DNA of 64,000 nucleotides from an uncultured Erythrobacter sp. (GTDB lineage Bacteria > Pseudomonadota > Alphaproteobacteria > Sphingomonadales > Sphingomonadaceae), in NCBI RefSeq assembly GCF_947499705.1, contig NZ_CANMPJ010000001.1, positions 1,027,501 through 1,091,500 of the forward strand, given 5' to 3'. Position 1 is the first letter of the stretch; every line of letters begins with the position of its first letter. The notes beneath the pieces are model-generated. The model was not told the origin of the DNA. It searched no databases and saw only the letters and a list, made by a program, of their open reading frames with translations. A program made the translations under genes and the position numbers. Shown here piece by piece: positions 36,562-45,800 of the stretch.

Positions 36562-37194
36562 TTGAGTAAGATAACAACAGTAGTTTGTATGTTCGGCGCG
36601 GCAACCTTGCTGAGCGCGTGCGGCACCACAACGAAATCGATTGAAGGTTACAATACGATCAGCAGCTTGAGCGGGCTTTCTCAGGATCGCCGCGAGCTTC
36701 CCACGTTGGTGTATGTACGACGCGGCGCGCCTGGTCTGGGTGCATATGGGCGATTCATCGTCGACCCGGTTCGTATCAGCTACAGCGACCCGAAAATGCG
36801 GGAGCTTGATGCTGATCAACTCAACGAGATGCAGCGTCGCTTGCAGGGAGCAGTTGCTGCGGAGCTTGTAGCCGGAGGTTACGAAGTCGGGACCCGTTCC
36901 GGCCCCGGCACTTTGCGGATAAGCATGACGATCACAAATCTGAAGGCGCCGACGGCCGCATTGAATGTCAGCAGGGCATTTGTGCCGTTCTCTTTGAGCG
37001 TAGGCGAAGTGACTGTCGAAGCCGCTTTTAGGAACACACAGAGCAATCGTATCGACGCGGTTGTCGTAAATCGGGCCGAAGGAAATCGTGTCCTTGCGTC
37101 AAAGCCTTGGAGCACCTGGTCCGATGCCGAGGCATCATTCAAGGAATGGGCGGTGGGCATCCGCAAGGCGGTCGACAAGGCTCACGGCAAATAG
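36562..37194 (+). CDS. DUF3313-like lipoprotein
   Basis: The TTG at 36562 follows AGGAG and yields a 210-residue protein beginning directly with a lipoprotein signal (VVCMFGAATLLSACGTT). Upstream ATG codons in frame would add an unlikely charged leader. The mature region shows DUF3313-type blocks: SLSGLSQDRRELPTLVYVRR, AVAAELVAGGYEVGTRSGPG and the C-terminal WSDAEASFKEWAVGIRKAVD. Proteins of this kind sit in the outer membrane with unknown function. It is the last cargo gene before the island's replication and integration module. Confidence 0.8.
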   Translation: MSKITTVVCMFGAATLLSACGTTTKSIEGYNTISSLSGLSQDRRELPTLVYVRRGAPGLGAYGRFIVDPVRISYSDPKMRELDADQLNEMQRRLQGAVAAELVAGGYEVGTRSGPGTLRISMTITNLKAPTAALNVSRAFVPFSLSVGEVTVEAAFRNTQSNRIDAVVVNRAEGNRVLASKPWSTWSDAEASFKEWAVGIRKAVDKAHGK

Positions 37195-37449
37195 CTGTTG
37201 GCGCATTGCGCCAAGGCATGGTTCAAATGGGTTGGCGGTCTTTGATCCTGAGGATGCGAAGGCATACCTGACCTGTGTGCTTGATGCGGCCAAGACGACG
37301 TCAATCTCGCATTGTGTCTGCTCTGAAGGTCTAAGAAATCGGATGCTTGAGTCTGGAATGAGGGCGCAAACCGGGGGAGATGCTGCGAATTTCGGCAATT
37401 GGGTCGCTAACGGAATATCGGCTTTTGGAAAACCACTCAGAGTCGAACT

Positions 37450-38253
37450 TCACCTTCTAAGCATTCCGACAACGCGCATCATCTCGACCGCGCACAAATC
37501 ATCCAGGTATTCGAACTCTCTGAGACGTTGCTCAAAGGTGCGGTGGTGCATGCCTTTGGGACGGGTAATCCAGTTTCCCCATCCTTGCTCGCATCCTAGC
37601 TTCTTTTGGATGCGGAACAGAGCCTCAAATGGCCTGTCTCGCGATGCGATGCGCTGCGACTGGTAGCCCAGCCGCCAAGCTTGCCTTGAGGCAAATCGAT
37701 CACCGCCGGGCGGGAGATAGAGCTTTCCGACACGCACTCTTCGAAACGGGCAGATCATCCACCATCTCTTGCCGCCAAAGTTCGGTCGAGTATGGCAAAG
37801 TTGCACGGTTTGTTTGACATGCTCTTTGTCCTCGCCATCGCCTCGCGTGTAGGACAATCTGAGCTGTTCGTCGCCTTCCAGATGCATTGCCGCGACATAG
37901 CTTACAGCGCTCAAAGCCCGAGATTTTCCTAAATCATTAGGAAATCTTGCCCTCTCATGGGGTTTGCTTTGCTTCTTAGCATCTCCGTTCTGCGCGGATC
38001 GACGTTTGCCCTTAGCTGTTCGTGGACCTGTCGAATGCCCGCCATGCAGTTTGCATCGACCAGAGCGATACAAGTCACGGCGTTTGCAGCGTGTCCCAGC
38101 GCGCGTCTTTGCACCGCAGGTTAGGTCAGCAAGGATCAATGGAAAGTCGCCACCCTCATCGCACCACCGTCGCCAAAGCGCTCGCTTTTGCTCATCATCC
38201 AATAGGAGAGGCCTTGCTCGCGAATTTATATTGATGGGGGTCGCCTTTTCCAC
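37450..38253 (-). CDS. HGGxSTGxRT-motif island protein
   Basis: 267 residues, start uncertain: GTG at 38253 gives a 59 bp overlap with the primase-like gene; a later TTG near 38202 is possible. Near residues 46-80 it has CGAKTRAGTRCKRRDLYRSG then CKLHGGHSTGPRTAKGK. This Cys/His-containing HGGxSTGxRT motif recurs in small proteins of phages and integrative elements. The motif's function is unknown to me. The rest, about 170 residues, is basic with many Trp and Arg (FGGKRWWMICPFRRVRVGKL) and could bind nucleic acid; I do not recognise it. Confidence 0.7.
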   Translation of the reverse strand: MEKATPININSRARPLLLDDEQKRALWRRWCDEGGDFPLILADLTCGAKTRAGTRCKRRDLYRSGRCKLHGGHSTGPRTAKGKRRSAQNGDAKKQSKPHERARFPNDLGKSRALSAVSYVAAMHLEGDEQLRLSYTRGDGEDKEHVKQTVQLCHTRPNFGGKRWWMICPFRRVRVGKLYLPPGGDRFASRQAWRLGYQSQRIASRDRPFEALFRIQKKLGCEQGWGNWITRPKGMHHRTFEQRLREFEYLDDLCAVEMMRVVGMLRR

Positions 38254-39244
38254 GCCCAGTGTGGACCCGCTTGATATACCCTTGGTCCATCAGCTCACCG
38301 ATATAACGAGACATGTGCTGCTGCCTAATCCCCAGCATGGCTCCAACCTCACTCTGGGAAATCGCAAAAATTTTCTCGGGGTCGCGATGGCTCTGTTTGA
38401 GCAAGAGATAGAGCCTGAGCGTGTGGCTGCCTGGAAACGCCAAAATTTCTTCGCGTGCCATTGTTGCTCGTCCCTGACTGCCGACCCAGTTTTCTCCCCT
38501 TGCTTCGTATTCCCAAGCAGACGCGACGATGCGCAATACTTCTTCGGCAGGAAGAGGCTCGGGGAATGCTCTGTTCGTTTCCATCGTTTTTGCCATCAGC
38601 TGCTCAAGAGAATTGGACTGCCGCGCTAAGATCATTGCAGTGCGCCAAAGTTCATTGTTCCGTGTCCCAACTTTACCAGTCTCATTTCGCTCGGCTGGAT
38701 TTTCAACCCGTCCCTTTGGAAGAGGAGAGAGGCAGAGAGAGGGTGTATCTCTATTGTAAACCAAACTGGTGTGCGGTCCGGTTGCTCGCCTTGGCAGATT
38801 GGCTATGTCGTCAAGACTGCCTTCTACAAACTCATAAGGCGCTTTGCTGCCTTCCGATGGGGGAGCGACAACAAAACCGTCACCGAGAATGTCGATCGGT
38901 TTGGTAGGGTCTGGGCGAACCTTGCGAGGCTCGCCGTTGTTCCGATACCACGCTTGCCAATTACCGGAACCGCTGCGGACGATAACAGGGGTCGGACCAT
39001 TCTCGGCGAGAGCGTCCGCAAATACATTCTCATCATTGGTGTCGACATCTAAGATCGTGAGCCGATTGCGCTTACAAGCAAAACCAAACGCGTTGTCATT
39101 GGTGAATTTCAGCGCGAGTTGTTCGCTAGTTGCTGCGCCAAGTTTCAGATAGCCTTTGACAGCAGGTTTCTTCTTCCGAACTGGAAAGGTGCTGATCCCA
39201 ATCTCGGCATAGCGTGGTTGCCACTCTGAAAAGAGACCTGACAC
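38195..39244 (-). CDS. Primase-polymerase-like replication protein with C-terminal winged helix
   Basis: 349 residues from a GTG start. The N-terminal 160 residues look like the bifunctional primase/polymerase (prim-pol, archaeo-eukaryotic primase) domain of mobile elements: ISTFPVRKKKPAVKGY, LTILDVDTND (catalytic Asp pair), SGSGNWQAWYR and IDILGDGFVVAPPS. A middle helical part (GTRNNELWRTAMILARQ) resembles a primase C-terminal linker. Residues 280-345 form a winged helix (ISQSEVGAMLGIRQQHMSRYIGELMDQGY). No helicase domain follows, so it is shorter than many island primases. It probably supports replication of the excised island. Confidence 0.75.
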   Translation of the reverse strand: MSGLFSEWQPRYAEIGISTFPVRKKKPAVKGYLKLGAATSEQLALKFTNDNAFGFACKRNRLTILDVDTNDENVFADALAENGPTPVIVRSGSGNWQAWYRNNGEPRKVRPDPTKPIDILGDGFVVAPPSEGSKAPYEFVEGSLDDIANLPRRATGPHTSLVYNRDTPSLCLSPLPKGRVENPAERNETGKVGTRNNELWRTAMILARQSNSLEQLMAKTMETNRAFPEPLPAEEVLRIVASAWEYEARGENWVGSQGRATMAREEILAFPGSHTLRLYLLLKQSHRDPEKIFAISQSEVGAMLGIRQQHMSRYIGELMDQGYIKRVHTGRGKGDPHQYKFASKASPIG

Positions 39245-39258
39245 TGTATGTCTTCAGA

Positions 39259-39453
39259 TCATTGAGCTGTCTGGGCCGCACAGGCTGTCGACGCAGCTTC
39301 AGCAAGCCTGTTAATGCTCGCAACTTTGACCAAGCGGCGCGTGCCTATCGTGACGCACTCAAGTGTGTTGTCAGAAATTAGTTCGTAGGTTTTCGTCTTA
39401 CCGATGCCTAAAGTGCGCGCCGCATCGGCAATACTGCAAAGCACGGGTTCCAT
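39259..39453 (-). CDS. AlpA/excisionase-like helix-turn-helix protein
   Basis: 64 residues with one winged MerR-like helix-turn-helix (CSIADAARTLGIGKTKTYEL) and the following wing TLECVTIGTRRLVKV. This is the standard form of AlpA-type regulators and excisionases encoded between integrase and replication genes. It may promote excision or regulate the integrase; which of the two cannot be told here. The gene starts 160 bp after the integrase stop and ends 15 bp before the start of the primase-like gene. Confidence 0.85.
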   Translation of the reverse strand: MEPVLCSIADAARTLGIGKTKTYELISDNTLECVTIGTRRLVKVASINRLAEAASTACAAQTAQ

Positions 39454-39613
39454 TTCTAAAGTTCCTCAGCCTCGTCCCCGCTTGCGACCGCGCAAGCACG
39501 CCGGAACATGTGCGGAACTTTTATACTAGATCAGCGAATCGCTCGCCATATTAGAGGCTAGGATTTCTCAACGAAATCGTGGAAAACCTGTGCCTTAAAG
39601 GCATCCCTCTAAT

Positions 39614-40834
39614 TCAATCGCAACTAAGGGCGGCGCGGATCGGAACGACGGTTGATTCGCCTCCATCAAGCGCGAATTTCGCCCACGCGTTCATCATTTC
39701 ACGCCTCTTGTCGAAGAAGTCGGTGCGGCGATAGGCTGCCTCAACCGCTTTAGGCACTGTGTGCGCCAAGGCCGCCTCTGCGACTTCTCCGGGCTGACTT
39801 GTCTGCTCAGCCGCCCAATCTCGAAAAGTTGAGCGAAAACCGTGAACAGTGCAGGGGGCTTCCATATCTCTCAGCACCTTTGTGAGCGTCATGTTGCTGA
39901 GCTGTTTGCCCGCTCCAGATGGAAACACCAGATCGGTACCTGCTTGCTTCATTGTTGCCATTTGACCCAATAACTCAACTGCTTCTGGCGACAATGGAAC
40001 GCGATGCAAACGGCGGGCTTTCATGCGCTCAGCTGGGACTGTCCAAACATTGGAATCGAGGTCGATTTCATTCCAAGTGGCACCTCGAACTTCGCCGCTT
40101 CTAGCAGCTGTCAGAATGGCCAGTCGAAGAGCAAGCGCACCCATTCCACGCTTGTTAGCAAGGCGGTCCATAAGGGCAGGAAGTTCAGCATATGGCAGGG
40201 CCTCGAAATTTCCTCGCTTGGGCTGTGCGGGTAGTCGATCAGCCACGGCTGGGCCTAAGGTTCCAATAAACAGCGCGCCATCTGGACGAGCAAAGCGCAG
40301 AGTTCGGATTATCAGACTGCGCACCTTCCGCGCGGTTTCGGGTTTGCTTGTCCATATGGGCCTAACGCATTGTGCAATTGCATCTGCATCGATGCTTTGG
40401 ACCTGCAACTTCCCCAAGGCAGGGAAGGCGTAGGCCTTGAGTTGAGATAGGCTTTGTTTGCGCTTGGCATCGGAGATTTTCGCATCTGCGGCCTTAGCCT
40501 CTAGGAAACCAAGCGCTGCCTCACGGAATGTGCGAGTCATTTCCTTAGGCGGCCTGAGGGCCAAGTGTGGATCACGCCCGGCCACTAGCGCTGCCTTTAC
40601 TAGCGCGGCTTTCTCGCGTGCTTCGCCTAGGGGCACAGCCCTTAAACTGCCGAGACCAAATTCTCGCCTTGTACCATCGTTCTGTATGCGAGCGATCCAG
40701 CTGGCTTTTCCAGATTCCCTAACAAAAAGGATCAATCCATCGCCATCATGGTGCTTTCCCGGCTTTTTCGCGGCTGCGCGAATGTGCGCCTGTGTGAGTC
40801 TGCCCAATTCGCCCTCGTAGTTAGGCTTTGTCAA
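39614..40834 (-). CDS. Tyrosine integrase of the DUF4102 arm type
   Basis: 406 residues starting at a TTG (40834). The N-terminal arm-binding domain (DUF4102-like: PGKHHDGDGLILFVRESGKA) precedes a SAM-like core-binding region and a catalytic domain. The catalytic domain holds the Arg of AARSGEVRGATWNE, the HxxR of HGFRSTFRDWA, the late HTV of LAHTVPKAVEAAYRRTD and the Tyr nucleophile in AAYRRTD. All key residues are present, so it should be active. The gene begins 137 bp from the tRNA-Asn 3' end, its presumed target. A candidate arm repeat covers its ribosome-binding region, suggesting self-regulation. Confidence 0.93.
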   Translation of the reverse strand: MTKPNYEGELGRLTQAHIRAAAKKPGKHHDGDGLILFVRESGKASWIARIQNDGTRREFGLGSLRAVPLGEAREKAALVKAALVAGRDPHLALRPPKEMTRTFREAALGFLEAKAADAKISDAKRKQSLSQLKAYAFPALGKLQVQSIDADAIAQCVRPIWTSKPETARKVRSLIIRTLRFARPDGALFIGTLGPAVADRLPAQPKRGNFEALPYAELPALMDRLANKRGMGALALRLAILTAARSGEVRGATWNEIDLDSNVWTVPAERMKARRLHRVPLSPEAVELLGQMATMKQAGTDLVFPSGAGKQLSNMTLTKVLRDMEAPCTVHGFRSTFRDWAAEQTSQPGEVAEAALAHTVPKAVEAAYRRTDFFDKRREMMNAWAKFALDGGESTVVPIRAALSCD

Positions 40835-40835
40835 A

Positions 40836-40854
40836 TTCCCCCATTTAGTCCCCC
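40836..40854. repeat. Candidate integrase arm site, right end
   Basis: TTCCCCCATTTAGTCCCCC, 18 of 19 bases identical to 23903-23921 and in the same orientation. Its complement supplies the G-rich sequence directly before the integrase start codon, so protein bound here could block integrase translation or transcription. Confidence 0.55.
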
Positions 40855-40970
40855 ATCAATAGCGCGAAACGGCACGGTAAACAACGAACGCGAGCGCGCA
40901 GTTGCGGATAAGTCTACCTAGGGAATTGGAGGGTTTTCCGGTCGCGAGTGAACATCAGCGAAGTGGAAAA

Positions 40971-40997
40971 TGGCTCCCCGAGTTGGATTCGAACCAA
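40971..40997. repeat. Proximal attachment site within tRNA-Asn
   Basis: The last 27 bp of the tRNA gene, covering the T-arm 3' half, acceptor strand and CCA. The 20 bp at 40978-40997 are identical to 23821-23840, defining the crossover core together with the left copy. Confidence 0.85.
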
Positions 40998-41045
40998 CGA
41001 CCAAGTGATTAACAGTCACCTACTCTACCGCTGAGCTATCGGGGA
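40971..41045 (-). tRNA. tRNA-Asn (GTT)
   Basis: On the minus strand the 75-base gene folds with acceptor stem TCCCCGA/TCGGGGA, discriminator G and encoded CCA. The D arm is GCTCAGCGGTAGAGT, the anticodon loop CTGTTAA gives anticodon GTT (complement at 41011-41013), and the T arm is GTTGGTTCGAATCCAAC. Its 3' end is the integration target of the island and is restored by the element. Confidence 0.97.
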
Positions 41046-41122
41046 GCAGCACTCGGTTGTCTCTCGAGCGCGAGCAGGCCCTATATGGCCGAGTGAGATG
41101 GAATGCAACCCGGCTTTGCGCG

Positions 41123-41911
41123 CTAAATTGCGAATTGTTCGGCAACAATCCGTTCGTCGAGCGAATGGCCGGGATCGAACAGCAGCGTAAGTTCCGTTAC
41201 GCGCTCAATCGTCAGGGTCACTTCGGCGATATCGCGCAGTTCGCGTTGATCGGCCACGGCGGAAACGGGGCGCTTTCCGGCTTCGAGAATGCGGAACTTC
41301 ACGGGCAGCCGGTCCGGCAGGATCGCCCCGTTCCAGCGGCGCGGGCGGAATGGGCTGATTGGCGTCAGCGCCAGCAACTCGGAATCGAGCGGCAGGATCG
41401 GGCCGTTTGCTGATAGGTTGTATGCGGTTGAGCCTGCGGGGGTGGAAAGCAGCACGCCGTCGCAGACCAATTGCTTGATCCGCACGCGGCCATTCACACT
41501 CACTTCGATCTTCGCCGTCTGCCGCATCTCACGCAGCAGCGAAACCTCATTGATCGCGAGGAAGGTGTGTTGCTCGCCGCTTTGCGTCACCGCCTCCATT
41601 CTGAGAGGAGCGATCTTGAAAGGGCGCGCACGGTTGGTTTGAGCCAGCACATTCCCGGTCTTGCGGTAGCGGTTCATCATGAAGCCGACCGTGCCCCGGT
41701 TCATACCGTAAGCCGGGATCAATCGGCCCGCATCGAGCATTGTGTGCAGCGTCTGCAGCATGAAGCCATCGCCGCCGAGTACCACTGCCACGTCCGCTTC
41801 CTCCACCGGAGCCCAATCGTGCGTGTCGATCAGTTCGGCATAGGCTGCCTGAGCTCGCTCGGAATCGGAGGCGAGCAAAGCCGGCCGGGCAAACGCGTTT
41901 TCAGTTGTCAT
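41123..41911 (-). CDS. nadK: NAD kinase
   Basis: 262 residues. NAD kinase phosphorylates NAD to NADP in the cytoplasm. The diagnostic GGDG is in ADVAVVLGGDGFMLQTLH near residue 47, followed by NRGTVGFMMN, the NE-containing LAINEVSLLR and GVLLSTPAGSTAYNLSANGP. It is a short alphaproteobacterial type. It ends 77 bp from the tRNA-Asn 5' end, so the island has not interrupted it. Confidence 0.95.
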   Translation of the reverse strand: MTTENAFARPALLASDSERAQAAYAELIDTHDWAPVEEADVAVVLGGDGFMLQTLHTMLDAGRLIPAYGMNRGTVGFMMNRYRKTGNVLAQTNRARPFKIAPLRMEAVTQSGEQHTFLAINEVSLLREMRQTAKIEVSVNGRVRIKQLVCDGVLLSTPAGSTAYNLSANGPILPLDSELLALTPISPFRPRRWNGAILPDRLPVKFRILEAGKRPVSAVADQRELRDIAEVTLTIERVTELTLLFDPGHSLDERIVAEQFAI

Positions 41912-42033
41912 TCGTTCCCCGACCTTCGTCTGTGCCTGTACGCAGCCCAGTTAGTGACTTATCCTGATGTTCCAAATTCGGTCGGATTGCAATTGATACA
42001 CCAATAGCACCGATGCGGACGTAAGGAGCCGGG

Positions 42034-42864
42034 ATGGATTCGGACACGACATCTTTGCGCAAACCCGCCCGGGGAATGATTCCTGGGGTGAAGAATGTCG
42101 CTCTAGAAGCGGACCTGCTCAGCGCGCTGGATCGGCGCGAGATTGAGGTGTTGTTCCAGCCGCAATTCTCATGCCGAAGCGGGGCAGTTGCAGGTGCGGA
42201 GGCACTCGCGCGCTGGCGGCACCCGACACTGGGAGAGATTGGCGCACGGGATCTGTTTGCGATTGCTGAGCGTGCCGCCTTGGTTGCACCGCTTTCCCGG
42301 CATGTCGTGGCGCGGGCGCTTGAGGAAGCGGCCAGCTGGCCGGAAGAGCTAAAACTCTCGCTCAACATTACGCCAGAGGAACTGGGCGATCCGCGCTTTG
42401 CCGCTGACTTTGCGGCTCTGATTGGTCAAAGCGATCTCGATCCAGCACGCTTGATGCTTGAGATTACCGAGGACGTTTTGCTGCGGAACCTTGAGCAGGC
42501 GTCCGCCGCTTTGGGTGCTCTTCGCAAGCTTGGTTTCAGCACAGCATTGGACGATTTCGGTGCAGGATTCTGCAACTTCCGCTATCTGCGCGAGCTGCCG
42601 CTCGACGCGCTGAAGCTGGACAAAGTCATGGTCGATGGGGTTCCAGGCGATCCCAAGGCGCTTGCCGTGTTGCGCGCGATCATGGCGCTTGGCAGGGCGC
42701 TTGAACTGGAAGTCTATGCCGAGGGTATCGAAAGCGAGATACAGCGTGCGGCGATTATCAGCGAAGGGTGCGACTACTGGCAGGGCTTCTTGCGTGCGGC
42801 GCCGATGAAGGGCGCCGACATGGTGGCTCTAGCTCGCACCGCGCGCGGGCGCGGTCACGGCTGA
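42034..42864 (+). CDS. EAL-domain cyclic-di-GMP phosphodiesterase
   Basis: 276 residues that are almost entirely one EAL domain. The signature appears as AGAEALARW near residue 53. Other catalytic residues are in SLNITPEEL, LEITEDVLL, ALDDFGAGFCNF, LKLDKVM and VYAEGIES. These metal-binding and base positions are intact, so hydrolysis of cyclic-di-GMP to pGpG is likely. No sensor or GGDEF domain is attached, so control must come from expression or partners. It converges on mfd with eight bases between stops. Confidence 0.92.
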   Translation: MDSDTTSLRKPARGMIPGVKNVALEADLLSALDRREIEVLFQPQFSCRSGAVAGAEALARWRHPTLGEIGARDLFAIAERAALVAPLSRHVVARALEEAASWPEELKLSLNITPEELGDPRFAADFAALIGQSDLDPARLMLEITEDVLLRNLEQASAALGALRKLGFSTALDDFGAGFCNFRYLRELPLDALKLDKVMVDGVPGDPKALAVLRAIMALGRALELEVYAEGIESEIQRAAIISEGCDYWQGFLRAAPMKGADMVALARTARGRGHG

Positions 42865-42872
42865 CCGCGCAC

Positions 42873-45800
42873 TTAAGCAGCCTGCTTCTCGCGCTTCTTC
42901 GCTTTTCGCACGATGCCTGACAAACCCTTCGTGAGCTGAAACAACCCGTTGAGGCGGCTTTGTGGGTCGCCCCATGCACGGTTGATCACCAGCTTCATAT
43001 CAGGGCGAAGTTTGGCTGTGCCCGAAGCCCCCTGATTCAGCTTGTCGACATAGGCGATCAGGCCCGGGCCATCAGGGAAATCGTCATTGTGAAACGTCAC
43101 CAGCGTGCCGCGCGCGCCGACATCGATCTTGGCGATGTTGGCCTCGATTGCCTGATGCTTGATCTCGATCAGGCGGATCAGGTTCTTGGTCGGATCGGGG
43201 AGCTCGCCAAACCGGTCAATCATTTCCGCAGCCATGCTTTCGATTTCGGCTTTGTCCTGAGCTTGGTTGAGCCGGCGATAGAGCGCCATCCGGACAGCGA
43301 GATCGGGCACGTAGTCTTCGGGTATCATGATCGGCGCATCGACAGTGATCTGCGGTGAGACTTTGTCCTTCGCCGCTTCGAGTCCCATTTCGCCCGCCTT
43401 GGCTGCAAGGATCGCGTCTTCGAGCATCGATTGGTAGAGTTCGAAACCAACCTCGCGGATATGGCCCGATTGCTCATCGCCAAGCAGGTTGCCCGCGCCG
43501 CGGATGTCGAGATCGTGGCTGGCCAGTTGAAAGCCTGCGCCGAGCGAGTCGAGATCGCCGAGCACCTTGAGACGTTTCTCTGCAACTTCCGAAAGCTGCA
43601 CGTCTTTCTCGTAGGTCAGGTAAGCATAGGCCCGCAGTTTCGCGCGGCCCACGCGTCCGCGCAGCTGGTAGAGTTGAGCGAGGCCGAAGCGGTCGGCGCG
43701 GTGGATGATGATCGTGTTGGCGCTTGGCAGATCGAGCCCGCTTTCAACGATGGTTGTCGACAGCAGAACTTCGTATTTGCCTTCGTAGAATGCGCTCATC
43801 CGCTCCTCGATTTCGCCCGCGCCCATCTGGCCGTGCGCGGAGATCGCTTTCACCTCGGGCACGTTTTCGTGCAGCCATTCCTCGACTTCGGCCATGTCGG
43901 AAATGCGCGGCACAACGATAAAACTCTGTCCGCCGCGATGGTGTTCGCGCAGCAGGGCTTCGCGCATCACCATATCGTCCCACTCCATCACATACGTCCG
44001 GACCGCCAAGCGATCGACTGGCGGTGTCTGGATGGTCGAGAGTTCGCGCAGACCCGTCATCGCCATCTGCAGCGTGCGTGGGATCGGCGTGGCGGTCAGG
44101 GTCAACATATGCACGTCGGATCGCAGCTGTTTGAGCTTCTCCTTATGCGTCACGCCGAACCGCTGCTCCTCGTCCACAATCACCAGGCCGAGATTGCCGA
44201 ACTCGGTCGATTTGGAGAGGATCGCGTGGGTGCCGACGACAATATCGATATCGCCGCTTGCAATGCCTTCGCGGGTTTCCGTCATCTCCTTCGAGGAAAC
44301 AAGGCGTGAGAGACGGCCGACCTTAAGAGGGAATCCAGCAAAGCGCTCGGAGAAGTTCTGATAATGCTGGCGGGCGAGCAGGGTTGTGGGGGCGACCACA
44401 GCGACCTGCTGACCGCTCATCGCCGCCACGAACGCGGCGCGCAAAGCGACCTCGGTTTTGCCGAACCCGACATCGCCGCACACGAGGCGGTCCATCGGCT
44501 TACCACTTTCCAGATCGCGCAGGACATCGGCGATAGCCGCGTCCTGGTCGTCGGTTTCCTCCCATGGGAAGCGGTCGACGAACTGATTGAAACTGGCTTC
44601 TTCGGCTTCGAAGACGGGGGCTTTCTTGAGCGCGCGTTCGGCGGCGACCTTCATCAACTCGCCAGCGATTGCGGTAATGCGTTCTTTCAGCTTCGCGCGG
44701 CGCCGCTGCCAGCCTTCTCCGCCAAGGCGATCGAGCATGACCGCCTCTTCGGAAGAGCCGTAACGGCTGAGTACATCGATATTCTCGACGGGGATGAAAA
44801 GTTTGTCGCCGCCTTTGTATTCCAACTGCACGCAATCGTGCTGGCTCTTACCCACGGGGACGGGTTCGAGTCCGAGATACTTTCCGATGCCATGCTCAAC
44901 ATGGACGACCAGATCGCCGCGAGCGAGAGCCTGAAGTTCGGCTAGGAAGGCATCGGAATCCTTGCGCTTTTTCTTGCGGCGAACCAGTCGATCACCGAGC
45001 ACATCCTGCTCGGTCAGGATCTCCAGATCGTCGTTGGCAAAGCCCGCTTCGAGCGGCAATACCATGAGCGCGAGTTCGCCCTTTGCCGACAGACCGAGTG
45101 CTTCCCGCCAGCTATCGGCGAGCTTGGTTGGCGTACCGGCTTCTTCCAGAATCGATGCGATCCGCGCCCGTGAGCCAGTTGAATAGGCGGCGAGCAGGGG
45201 CTTCTTCCCCGATTTCCCTATTGCAGCTGCATGTTTGGCAGCGGCCTCATAGACGTTGTCGCCCCGCGCGCGTTCGGGCGTGAAGTCGCGGCCGGCTTTG
45301 AAACCGAAATCGACGCTCGCGTCGCTTTCGGGAGCGGCGAAGATGACGCTGCGATGGGCGGGGGCGGCATCGAGTGCGGAGGTGAATTCAGCTTGCCCAA
45401 CATACAGCGCATCGGTGGCGAGCGGACGATAGGAACCCGATTTGTCGCCAGCGACGCGGCTGCGCTGGTCGTGATAGTCCGAGATGTCAGAAATGCGCTC
45501 TTCCGCTGCTCCGATTGCGCCTTGGTCGATAATGACCAGATCCTCAGTGGCTAGGTGGTCGAACAACGTCGCCAGCTTGTCCTCGAAGAGCGGCAGCCAG
45601 TGCTCCATTCCTGCGAGCCGTCGTCCATCGCTCACCGCTTCATAGAGCGGGTCCTGCGTTGACGCGGCGCCAAATTGCTCGCGGTAGCGCGAGCGGAAAC
45701 GCTTGATGCTGTCCTCGTCGAGCAATGCCTCGGACGCGGGCAGCAGCAGATGCGACTTGAGTGTTCCGGTCGAGCGCTGAGTGCTCGGGTCGAATAGGCG

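Larger units (their letters stand above)
23821..40997. mobile_element. Integrative genomic island in tRNA-Asn (about 17.2 kb)
   Basis: The segment is bounded by an exact 20 bp direct repeat, CCGAGTTGGATTCGAACCAA, at 23821-23840 and 40978-40997. The right copy is the 3' end of tRNA-Asn. Beside the tRNA, inside the element, are a tyrosine integrase, an AlpA-like regulator, a primase-polymerase-like protein and an HGGxSTGxRT protein, in the usual order for tRNA-linked islands. The cargo (24.1-37.2 kb) is an RND efflux operon with GltS, a potassium channel, duplicated glycine-zipper/HdeA pairs and lipoproteins. No conjugation or phage structural genes are present, so transfer would need help. PhoX-like and NAD kinase genes flank it. 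Confidence 0.85.

Noticed and set aside
37195-37449. Possible small gene in the gap after the DUF3313-like lipoprotein
   Set aside because: Frames on both strands are short, lack a start signal and show no similarity to neighbours.
43431-44309. 292-residue plus-strand frame inside mfd
   Set aside because: Lies fully within the conserved motor domain of Mfd on the other strand; His/Arg-rich shadow composition.
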